The notes under the pieces: model-generated
What the model was told of the DNA's origin: nothing
Seen by the model: only the letters and a program-made list of their open reading frames with translations
The model's database searches: none
Part shown: positions 12,117 to 22,600 of the stretch, one piece after another
Layout: each line of letters begins with the position of its first letter
Numbering within the stretch: position 1 is the stretch's first letter
Made by a program: the position numbers and the translations under genes
Assembly (NCBI RefSeq): GCF_022201045.2
Contig: NC_068564.1
Coordinates: 29,293,001-29,357,000, forward strand
Direction of reading: 5' to 3'
Source of the DNA: Citrus sinensis
Taxonomy: Eukaryota > Streptophyta > Magnoliopsida > Sapindales > Rutaceae
Length of the DNA: 64,000 nt

Positions 12117-14796
12117 GGGTAATTATCAGAAACCTCCCCTGAGGTTTAGCGTGTTCTCAACTTGATAGATTATATTCATATAATCTCAGTCACCTCCCCC
12201 AATGTTAGTTTACCATTTAGTTGACCGTATGTTATTTGATAGAATGACCAAAATACCATTGAGTTGAAAAAAAAACTTTGTCCACACAAATTAAAGAATT
12301 GTTGGCTACTAATAGCATATTTGTTTTGCCACCAAAAGATGTAATTACAGTGAAAATACCAAATAAAATATTAGACTGTCCCCTTACGTTAACAGAAGAA
12401 GGGGTAGAAATTCTACACTTTAAGGCAAGATCTAGCCATCTAGGCGTTCAATCATTTTTGCAACGCCAGCAATTCCGGCACTCATCTCACACTCAACATC
12501 TTTGCTTAGTTCCTTAACTGAGGTATTCCGAGAAAGCAGCCTCTCCTTTAAGCTACAGGTACCCTTCAAGATTAATTCCTTGTATCTGTTAAGAAACAAA
12601 CACAAGTCAGATTGACATGTTGAAGCATATAAAATACCAATTCTAAATGAAACCAAGTTGCAGAAAATCTACGAAGCAGCAGACCATTTTGATTTTACAA
12701 ACTATGAGAAGGAGAATATCTCAGAAGGGCTTGGCCCCCTTGGATTATCATGTGGTAACTGTCTGAATAAAACTTGTGCAATAGAAGCAAGAGCTTTCTA
12801 AGGCAAAAACAATATGTACGATAAATCCACTTTCTAAGGCAAAAACAATCAAGCTTTTCGAAAGTACATTTACATAACAACAAATGGAGAAAAAAGAATG
12901 CAGATAAGCTAATAAGAGTGACAGAAATCATTTGTACGTCTACCCAAGCTGACTATTATTTCATTGCATTACTGAAAAAACTTTTACAGGAATAATTCAG
13001 CATTCCAAGCCAATTCTAGTTTTTTTTAATCCTTTCAAATAACCTCTTGGGCTTTGCCAACCAAATGCTAGTTGAAAACAACTGAAATATGAAAAATAAT
13101 TGGACTTTTGAGTTCTGAACAAATACCTGGATTTAAAAAGGCTATCTCTGTTAATATCAGGATCAGATGAGGGAGGTTGAGCATTGTCAATTGATCTTAT
13201 GACAGAAATTAGCAAATCACTATAAGATGACCCATGATAGAAATTTGGTAATTTCGTATATGTTGGCAGAGTTAAAGAAGCATTTGCAGCAGAACTAGAA
13301 TCAATCACTTGGGAAGCATTAAGTCCAGGATATCTCTGCATCTCTCTTCCGTGAAAATAGTGAGCAGTAGGTAAACGCTACATAACATGTGCTTCCATAT
13401 CATCATAATCAAAGAAAGTACCATCCTGAAATATCCCACCTCACATGTTAGGAATATAATAATAAACTATATCCCAACAAAGGGTTATTCAATTTATAAT
13501 ATTATAAAGTATCATGAAACACAACCGAAAAATAATTACAACAGCTTAACAATGAAGAATACACTGAAGATGATATTCATGCTTGCAGCTAGTAACCTGG
13601 GGGAGGATGAAGCTATGAAATTGGCCATTTGAAATTGAGAAAGTGAGAGAATGTGAAGAGACTTTGAGTGAAGACGATGACTAAGTCTATGAATGGATTG
13701 AGGGAAATTGGAGAGAAATGTGAACAAAGAAAGGAACCCTAGAAAAGTGTAGAGAGAGAAAGTGCCGGTGGTCAAAAGAAGAAAATAATTAAAACCACTA
13801 AACTCACTGCTCCAGTGCGAGAGAATGCAGCAAACCATGACATTTTTTCAACCAAGACATGTACATATCACGATAAAAAGAAAAAAAAACAAAATCAAAG
13901 ATCCTCAAATATTAATATTGTGGCCCAAGGTATCTCCAACACTCAATTACATCTTTAATTCAGCAAAAACTAGCATGAATCCTTGTTCAACAATCAACGA
14001 CAATAGCTTGAACAATTAAAAATTTTTCATACCCATTTTCAATCATTCACTAGGCAGTATAATGTAGCTGAAGCCATCTTCAAGCAAAATCAGGTGAACA
14101 TGCATTTACAACAATTATTAACCTACAACTAACCAATCGCTGGAAAAAAGAGAGAGGAAGCAACAGAGACTCTCAAAAAGATTATCGAGACCCATTACTC
14201 ATATTTTACCAAATTCATTAATTCACCTAATAAAACTGACATGTACAGTAATAAGCCATTTTTATACCTCATTTGCGGCTCGAACAAATTGAGGTTGTCT
14301 GTGGGTCGACAGCGAAACTCACCGATTGGCATTCTTCCACGCGGCCGTCGTGATTTAGTTGTCCCTGGTGTCAGCGTCTTTGAGTTCATTGTGATGGTCA
14401 CCTGATCGCGGCACCCTTTCTCTATTAAAGCATAGTAGAGAGAGAGAAAATGAAAGGGGTGTTGTTCTTGAGCTTCGGTTTGAATTAGAGTAAGAAGATG
14501 CCCATTTTTATTTCTTTTTTATTTTTTTGTGATAATGTTTGTTGGTTAAAAGTATGCTTTTGTTTTTCATCCATTGGATATTTATAAAATCCAAATCAAT
14601 TTCAGAACCCAACGTGATAATTTTAAGTTTGTTTGAATTTTTTATTATTAACAAGTTCTATTACTATCTTGTCCTCACTAACCAAACTTATGCTAAACGG
14701 AGTACTAACGTCAGGGGATGTAACTGAGAATACGTAAATACAATCTATCAAGTTGAAAATATTCCAAACCTCAAGGGAGGTTTCGGATAATTACCC
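12117..14796. mobile_element. Pack-MULE candidate carrying host-gene exons
   Basis: A 2680-bp segment bounded by inverted repeats of roughly 110 bp at about 80% identity. The left begins GGGTAATTATCAGAAACC, and the right end reversed begins GGGTAATTATCCGAAACC; both continue with CAACTTGATAGATT. The flanks are T-rich (TTTCTTTTT versus TTTTGTTTG), so a 9-bp duplication is possible but not clean. No transposase is present. Instead the interior holds a minus-strand multi-exon coding sequence (12432-14389) and a second short plus/minus-ambiguous frame region near 13560-13640. Long repeats, no transposase and host-like exons with introns are the definition of a Pack-MULE; the class call is an inference from structure. 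Confidence 0.68.
12432..14389 (-). pseudogene. Captured, unrecognised host gene with one in-frame stop, inside the Pack-MULE candidate
   Basis: Three minus-strand exons fit together. 14389-14323 starts MNSKTLTPGTTKSRRPRGR and ends at a GTGAGT donor. 13425-13127 follows a TTTCAG acceptor and ends at a CCAG/GTATTT donor. 12585-12432 follows AACAG and ends MSAGIAGVAKMIERLDG plus stop. The junction of the last two exons preserves frame (AG plus ATAC). At least one further exon between the first two is needed for phase. The middle exon has a single TAG at 13380-13378, where a CAG codon would restore the frame; otherwise it is open over 99 codons. The final exon looks like a helical, possibly coiled-coil C-terminus. 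I do not recognise the family. It could be a dead copy or a still transcribed fragment. Confidence 0.6.
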
Positions 14797-14956
14797 TTTT
14801 GTTTGTTTTTGCATATGCAAAACCCAAAAAAGTAGTGACACGACACACAACTCTTCCCATCTCCAAGCGCCTAGTCAATCGATTCACAGTCTCCGCCCTT
14901 GTGACAAGAGGTGGAGGGACACCATCTAGATCCACTACTGTTTGGAAGAAAATTAA

Positions 14957-16375
14957 GTTATCATTATCTTCATTCCCATCTGAGAGATGTTTTGCTTACC
15001 GTGCAATTTTTCCAAAGGATTATGAATTTAAAGGACAAGAAAGTTGTTCTTTTTATGGATAGTAGACGGTCTTGTTCAATAATCAGATGACAATAAGCAA
15101 CTCGAACATATAGCCTTCTGTGACCTTTGCTCGAGATCAATTTTTCAACAAGCAAGTACTGGTGGTTCTAAGTTCATAATGCAATGCACGATTTTGTGAA
15201 TGATTTGGCTCAATGGGTTTCTGGAAAGATTGGAAAGGACTCGCCATTCTTCTTGTATTTGTGGTGATTTTGATAACAAGAAGAAATTGCAGGTCTTCAA
15301 TATGGTTGGAAATTTGAGCTTGAGGACCATTCTTGCCAATACTTGAGGGTTTTGTCTTTACGTAAATACTATATTACAGAGGTACCTTACTCAATTAGAG
15401 GATCAAGACATCTAAGATAGAGAACCAACAGATTCACCATTCAACTTACAAATTTTGCTGTTAAGAGTTGTTCTCGCCTCCAGAGACCGTGTACCACCAT
15501 GGAAAGACGGATCAACCTACGTCATTTTGATATCAGTGGTGAAAATCTCGTAACAGAGATGCTGCTGGGAATGAAAGAATTGGAATGTCCCCAAATGTTA
15601 TCTAACTTATTGTGGCTTCATTCTCAAGCCTTCCACTGCTCTGCAAACTAAATGTAGACGGATGCAGGCGGATGGTATGCGGCAAATCAGTTACCTCCAT
15701 TTCACTACAATTTGTGACTCTTCCATGCATTTCGGAGTTTGCAAATTTGTCAAGGAACACATTTCAGAAAGCTGAATGTCTGAAGTTTCCTGGTTGTGAA
15801 GAACTTATACATTTGTGGCATGACTTTTGTGTTTGAGGAGCTACCACAAGGACTGCATAGCCTCACATCTATTAGAAAACTATTTATTGGAAATTGCCCA
15901 AGGTTTGTTTTCTTTCCAGTTTGATTGTACTTGTCCTTGAAAATTGTAATGTAATGACATCTTTGCATGAGGCAATGAAGCACAACTATCTTAAAAGCTT
16001 GCGAATTGAAGGTTGTCATTCTCTGAAATTCATTGTAGGAGGTCAACTACCTTCATCTCTTTCAAAGCTTGAGATTAGAAATTGCGATAAATTGCAGTGT
16101 TTGGTGTTAATGGATGATATGAAGGATACTTCTACTGCATCATCTTGTTCTTCGGTGATGCACAGGGAGAGAGTTGAGAATACCAACTCATCACTTCTTG
16201 AGCACTTGTCTATCATCCTTTGTCTTTCTGTCACATGCTTATCATCCAGGGGCCAGCTATCTGCAGTACTAAAGTGCCTTTAGATTCAGACTTGAGCAAA
16301 GCTTACATCCTTGTCATCATCAACAGGCCGGTTACCTGCTACAAGTCAAACATCTTGACATTCAAAATTGCATTT
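14957..16375 (+). pseudogene. CC-NB-LRR remnant: RNBS-D to LRR part, frameshifted and deleted
   Basis: The sequence aligns by eye to the intact paralogue from about 20845 on. RNBS-D is recognisable as RCFAYRAIFPKDYEF near 14988-15030; the intact gene has CFAYCAIFPKDYEF. One-base insertions near 15040-15055 break the frame. The MHD region is still readable around 15180. LRR text follows to about 15605, where it jumps to material equivalent to about 22310 in the intact gene, so some 670 bp are missing. LRRs then continue (LPLLCKLNVDGCRRMVC, 15612 on) with scattered stops, until homology ends near 16375 at a transposon-like sequence. It is almost certainly the 3' half of the gene whose 5' end is at 10131. 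Confidence 0.85.
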
Positions 16376-17215
16376 TAGTGGCAATTTGGGTTTTTCAGCA
16401 AACAATTAAATTTTTAATTATATTTTAGTGGCAATTTGGCTCGGGTCTTAAGATTTTAGTTAAAAATAAAATAAAATTTAAGCTTTATAACCGGGCCCAA
16501 TTTTTTTTATGTAAGCTCGAGCTCAGACTTGACTCAATTTTATGACCAGTTTGGTAATATTATAGTTTTTAAAATAATTGATGTCAGTTGTCCTGTAAAA
16601 ATAATCAGCTGTAAAGAGAATTATTAAACGTTTAGTAAAAATTATTTTTAAAAGTGCTATGAATTTTAAAATCAATCATGTGTATTTTGTAAATCTTATT
16701 ATTAAACTGCTGAAATAATATAAATGATTAAACTAGATATAATGTTGAATAAAATTTATTTATATATTTATAAAAATGTATATAAAATATTTTTAATTGT
16801 GTAAATATAATACTTGATAACTAAAATAAGTATTTTATATTACTATTTTATTTTTTTATCGCAATATAATTTGTAATAATAATTATCACTTTAAAATTAA
16901 TGATTTTATTTCCTAATTAATAAAGATACTTTTATATTTTTTTAATATCTATGAAATTGTATTAAATATAAAAGTTATTCTCAAAATCAAATTTTAAAAA
17001 GTTACTATTTCCTTGATTTTCAAAATCTGCTATGGAATGAGGTGATTCTGTCTGAGATGATTTTTAGAAAAATTTACCAAACAACAAACTTAATTTTTAA
17101 TTTTTTAAAATAACTTTTAAACCTCTAAGAAACAATCTCAAACGGCCCGTAACCTAAAAAAACTAAAGTTCAAACTTAGGCGTCCCACGATCGAGCCTAA
17201 GCTTTTTTCCCATCC
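16376..17215. mobile_element. Transposon remnants, probably hAT-type, abutting the dead resistance gene
   Basis: The homology to the resistance gene stops at an ATTTTAGTGGCAATTTGG word that is repeated 50 bp later (16373 and 16423). The right end near 17200, read in reverse, gives ACGGATGGGAAAAAAGCTTAGGC, which resembles hAT termini. A second, inner element may run from about 16548 to 17146, with GTTTGGTAATA and GTTTGAGATTG ends. Borders are soft, no target duplication is clear and no transposase is seen. Confidence 0.35.
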
Positions 17216-19285
17216 GTATTCAAAAGCCGTTGTCTTCCACTTTATCGTGCATCCTAGTGTATGTCTCGTACTCTATCTTGTATTTTCGGAACTCATGACA
17301 TGATCCTCCATGGTTCTCTTTAATCAAATTCATTGATTCAAAAACTCCAAATTAATATAAAATCATTTTTATTATTTTAAAACTACTTTGATGAAGTTAA
17401 AAAATACTTCAAACACCGACACGAAACCAAATAATCAAACAAATACTCTCCAACAGTTGGTGGTAAAAGTTTCGTGTTTGAGGGTGACACATCAAATACC
17501 AAATATAAAAACTTGTTATGAATATAAATAACATATTTAATTAAACCCGTCAAGTCAATGATACTAATTAATTTGATCATGGTCAAAAATTAAGTTGGAC
17601 GAAATTCACAGGGTTTGTTGTCGTCCAAGCTTAATTAAATTACATGATTTGATTATTATCTTAATTAATGATGATTGATTGTTATCTTTCTGAATATCAA
17701 CTTGAGTTTCTATGATATGTCTCACTCAAATCATCCATACTAGTGATCCACCCCTCTTCTCCAAAGAAGAATTTTAGTAAGAATTTATAACTATATTATT
17801 ACTCAACCAAAACAAACACTTGGACTAAGCGTTGAGTTGGTAATTTTTCTAACCTCTCTCCATCCCTTGGAGCCCAGCTATCATACAGGTCTCTAAAATA
17901 AAGTGTCTTAAATATTAGAAGAAAAATATTTATACCTAGCAAGATTAGGTGAATACCCAAAATTATGATAATTTTATTTTTATTTTTTCATACATAGCCG
18001 AAGAATGAAAAAGATTCTTCAAAAGTCTCAAGTCCTAGAAATGCATGATAAATATTGTCAAAATCCAATATTACAGAGCAAATTAAGTGAAATACCTCAG
18101 ATAAAATATATGGAAAGGTGTCTATAACTTTCCCGAATAGCTAGGAGGGGGAAGTAAAATTAATCCTTATTGATACATGGATTTTTCACTATGAAATGAG
18201 TCACTTCAAATAAGTTCATTACTCTGGCATAGAATACGATTAATCTAACATGGGCTACATGCCTAGCAATTTACCAAATCAATTGACAAGTTGGGATTCC
18301 CAGCCCACTAAGCAAAATCGGTGGTTCATTGGTCATGACCTGCAACAGCTAAATTAGGGCTTGTTTGGTACCGTTTTCAAACCTCTATTTTCATTCTTGT
18401 TTTATAAATGCAATTGAAAAACTCGTTTGATGGGCTAAACTCAGGAATAGATTATAAAACAAAAAATTCGAATTCAGTTTTTCAGTTGTAAAGTTGAAAA
18501 CGTGTTTAATGTGTTTTCAAATGAATTTACAGTTCAGACCAAACTACAGAACAAATCTCAAACATCGCTGACTCGTATTCTCCTCATCAACAGCTCCCAA
18601 AGTCTCCGATCTAAACTCTCCGCTCTCATTATCACTCTCTTCTTCCTCTTTCTCTAGATCTACAACGCATCTCTCTCTCTCTAACTCGATCTGCCAGTCC
18701 GTTGCTGCTGCTGCTCGATCTCGGCTGTTGCAGCTGCTGTCTTCACTTGGTCTTTGCTCCAGCTACTTCCAGTCCGTTGCTGCTACTGCTGCTAACAAAT
18801 CGAGACTTAAACACCTAACATTATTCTATTATCTTAGATTGGTGAAGTCTACAAGGTATTGAATATAAATTCTTACATTGAGCTTGTGTTATAATCAAAT
18901 GTCACATTCTGCTTAAATCATAATTTAACTAATTTCTGTTTATATTATATATATTATAATATATAGGTCATTGATTGAATCGTCCGAAATTCCAAGTACA
19001 GCTCATGGGAAAATGTTGCTGATGTTTCGTATCATTTTCTTGTTTATTTCCCCTTCACTGCAGCGTTTGTTAAAATTTGTTAAACTCATAAAAATTTGTA
19101 TTGGCAGGCAAGCATGGTAATTACAATAATTATAGAGCGCACGCAAAAATGTAATGATGCCATATAATAATGACTTTTGACATATAATGATATTTTTAAA
19201 ATAAACATAATAGTTACCTTCAACCCCACTTCATTTATTTTCCTCTTAGACAACTATTACCCTCTTTCTTTATTTGGACAAAATT
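17216..19285. other. Spacer upstream of the intact CC-NB-LRR
   Basis: AT-rich DNA with no supported gene. At 18357 a GGGCTTGTTTGGTACCG word resembles the end of a hAT-type MITE, but I could not find its partner. From 18580 to 18800 the composition changes to CT-rich and (GCT)n-rich sequence resembling a 5'UTR or a captured gene leader; no open frame of note accompanies it. Confidence 0.4.
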
Positions 19286-19393
19286 ATGGTGTAACTGTGG
19301 TACCATACGTACTTAATCATTAGATTCAGCTGCACACATGTACTATAATTGGATCCAATAATTAGGTGCAGCTTGGTACCATAGTTGCACCAT
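19286..19393. repeat. 108-bp foldback element upstream of the CC-NB-LRR
   Basis: ATGGTGTAACTGTGGTACCA (19286-19305) pairs with TGGTACCATAGTTGCACCAT (19374-19393) at 18 of 20 positions. The inner part (ATCATTAGATTC against GGATCCAATAATTA) also pairs. The whole unit can form one long hairpin. It lies about 210 bp before the resistance gene's start codon and looks like a very small MITE. Confidence 0.6.
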
Positions 19394-19463
19394 AGCTGGC
19401 CCCTCTTTATTTTCTTTTAACTTTGTCTTGTAATTATTGCAATAACTTGTGTATTTATATCAT

Positions 19464-19470
19464 TATAAAA
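19464..19470 (+). promoter_or_regulatory. Candidate TATA box of the CC-NB-LRR gene
   Basis: TATAAAA lies 133 bp before the start codon, giving a 5'UTR of about 100 nt. Only motif and spacing support it. Confidence 0.45.
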
Positions 19471-19602
19471 TAGACAGCAAATGATGAATAGAAATCATTT
19501 CCTTCCCTTGAGCTTTTTAATAATTTGTTAAACTCATATACTCTTCGCTTGCTAACTCACCCGTTTTCTCTATTCGAAGTCCTGATTCCTTAGTTTTCAA
19601 GC

Positions 19603-22600
19603 ATGCCAGTAGGAGAGGTTTTCCTGGGAGCATTCCTTGATATTTTGTTCGATAGACTGGCACCGGATAACTTGCGCCTGTTTCCAAGTGAAGATGGGAT
19701 CCGTGCAGAGCTGAAGAAGTGGGAGAAAAATCTGGTGATGATCCAGGCAGTGCTTGAAGATGCAGAGGAGAAGCAACTGTCCAACAGGGCTGTCAAAATA
19801 TGGCTGGATGATCTTCGAGCTTTGGCTTATGACGTCGAGGACATTCTTGATGAGCAACAGTTGACAACCAGACCATCATTAAGTATTTTACAGAATTTGC
19901 CAAGTAATCTTGTTTCCCAAATTAACTTGGGGTCCAAGATAAAAGAAGTAACAAGCCGTTTGGAAGAGCTTTGTGATCGAAGAAATGTTCTTCAATTGGA
20001 AAACACTTCATCAGGTACTGGAAGAGCGGCAAGTGTAAGTACCGTTTCATGGCAAAGACTGCACACTACATGTTTAGCAACTGAGCCTGCTGTTTATGGG
20101 AGAGATGGAGATAAGGCCAAAGTGCTTGATATGGTTTTGAGCCATGACACAAATAATGATGATGTCAACTTTCGTGTCATTTCCATTGTTGGGATGGCAG
20201 GTGTTGGTAAGACAACACTTGCTAGGCTTGTTTACAATGATCTTGCAGTGGAAGATTTCAACTCCAGAGCTTGGGTTTGTGTTTCTGATGATTTTGATGT
20301 TCTGAGAATCTCAAAGGCAATTCTGGAGTCAATCACTTTGTCATCTTGTGATTTCAAGGATTTAAATCCAGTCCAGGTTAAGCTGAAACAGGAGGTGGCT
20401 GGAAGAAAATTCTTGATTGTTTTAGATGATGTGTGGAGCAAGAATTATGGCTTGTGGGAAGTTTTGAAGTCTCCTTTTATGGCTGGAGCACCGGGGAGTA
20501 AGATAATTGTGACAACACGAGACGAAAACGTGGCGTTGACGCTAGGATGTCCCGGTGAATGCCATAACTTAGAGCTTTTATCAGATAATGATTGTTGGTC
20601 TGTGTTCAAGAAGCATGCGTTTGCAAGCAGAGAATTCGTGGCTAGCTCACGTTTATGTAATTCAGAATTTGTTCGGAGGAAAGTTGTGGAAAAGTGTAAA
20701 GGCTTGCCTCTGGCTGCAAGAACTCTCGGCGGCCTTCTACGCTGTAAGCAGAGAGATGCTGAGTGGCAAGATATCTTGAATAGTAACATATGGGATTTAT
20801 CGGATGACGGTGAGATTCCTGCAGTGTTACAGTTGAGCTATCATCATCTTCCTTCCCATCTGAAGAGATGTTTTGCTTATTGTGCAATTTTCCCCAAGGA
20901 TTATGAGTTTGAGGAGAAAGAAGTTGTTCTGTTGTGGATAGCAGAAGGTCTTATTCCACAATCAACTGACTACAAGCAACTCGAAGATGTAGGGGTTGGG
21001 TATTTTCGAGATCTCTTGTCAAGATCAATTTTTCAACAAGTAAATGGTGATGTTTCTAAATTCGTAATGCATGATCTTATTAATGATCTGGCTCGGTCGG
21101 TCTCTGGAGAAACAAGTTTTAGGTTGGAGGATGTTTCGGGTGCCAATAACCGATCTCAAAGATTTGAAAGGGCTCGTCACTCTTCTTTCATTTCTGGAGA
21201 TTTTGATGGTAAAAGTAAATTTGAAGTCTTCAACAAAGTGGAGCATTTGAGGACATTCTGGCCTATAATCTTACACGAGGGTACTCGTTACATAACCAAT
21301 TTTGTTCTCTCTGAGGTGTTGTCAAAATTCAAAAAACTGAGAGTGCTATCTTTAAGAAATTACTACATCACTGAGGTGCCCAATTCAATTAGACTTTTGA
21401 CACATCTAAGGTACCTCAACTTTTCTGGCACTAGGATCTGCCACATACCAGAGTCAGTTGGCTTTTTAAGCCACTTACAAATTTTGCTATTAAAAGATTG
21501 TCATCGTCTCAAGAAGTTGCCTACAAATGTGGAAAATTTGATCGACCTACTTTATTTTGATATTAGTGGTCAAAATCTCATAACAGAGATGCCGGTGGGA
21601 ATGAACAAACTGAAATGTCTCCTAACGTTGTCTAACTTTGTTGTGGGCTTGAATACCGGTTCTGGTTTGGAAGATTTGAAGAGTTTAAAGTTTCTTCGTG
21701 GAAAACTTTGCATTTCAAAATTAAGAAATGTGGTTCAGGACATAACAGAGCCCATTTTAAGTGACAAGGAGGATTTGGAAGTTTTGCAGCTGGAGTGGGA
21801 GTCCTTATATTTGCATGAGAGCTCGGAATGTAGCAGGGTACCTGATATAAATGTTCTTGACAGGCTACGACCTCATGGAAATCTGAAAGAGCTCTCAATC
21901 AACTTCTACGGTGGTACAAAGTTTCCATCATGGGTAGGAGATCCATCATTTTCGAGTATGGTGGATTTAAGACTGGAAAACTGTGAAAAATGTACATGCT
22001 TGCCAGCACTTGGGGCATTGCCCTCACTCAAGGAACTCACCATCAAAGGCTTGAGGGAGTTAATAACAATTGGCTCCGAGATTTATGGGGATGATTGCTT
22101 GAAACCTTTTCAATCGTTGGAGACTCTTTGTTTCCAGAATTTGGGAGTATGGTCTCATTGGGACCCTATCGGAGAAGATGGGCAAGTTGAAAAATTCCCT
22201 GTCCTCAGAAAGCTTTCGATTTTAAATTGCCCCAGACTTTCTGAGAGGTTGCCTGATCATCTACCTTCATTAGAGGAACTTGAGGTCCGTGGTTGTGAGA
22301 AACTGGTGGTATCATTGTCAGGACTTCCTCTGCTCTGTAAATTGGAATTAAGTAGTTGCAAACGGATGGTATGCAGGTCAATTGACTCCCAGTCAATAAA
22401 ACATGCGACTCTATCCAATGTTTCAGAGTTTTCTAGATTGTCGAGGCATAATTTTCAGAAAGTTGAATGTCTAAAGATCATCGGTTGTGAAGAACTTGAA
22501 CATTTGTGGAACGAGATTTGTCTTGAGGAGCTGCCACATGGCCTGCATAGCGTTGCTTCTCTCAGAAAACTATTTGTTGCAAATTGCCAAAGCCTTGTAT

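Noticed and set aside
18640..18800. (GCT)n-rich stretch as a possible coding exon
   Set aside because: No frame longer than a few dozen codons and no splice partners; it may be a captured 5'UTR but this cannot be supported.
19597..19857. Antisense frames at the start of the intact CC-NB-LRR
   Set aside because: Overlap the conserved coiled-coil codons on the other strand and carry no signature of their own.
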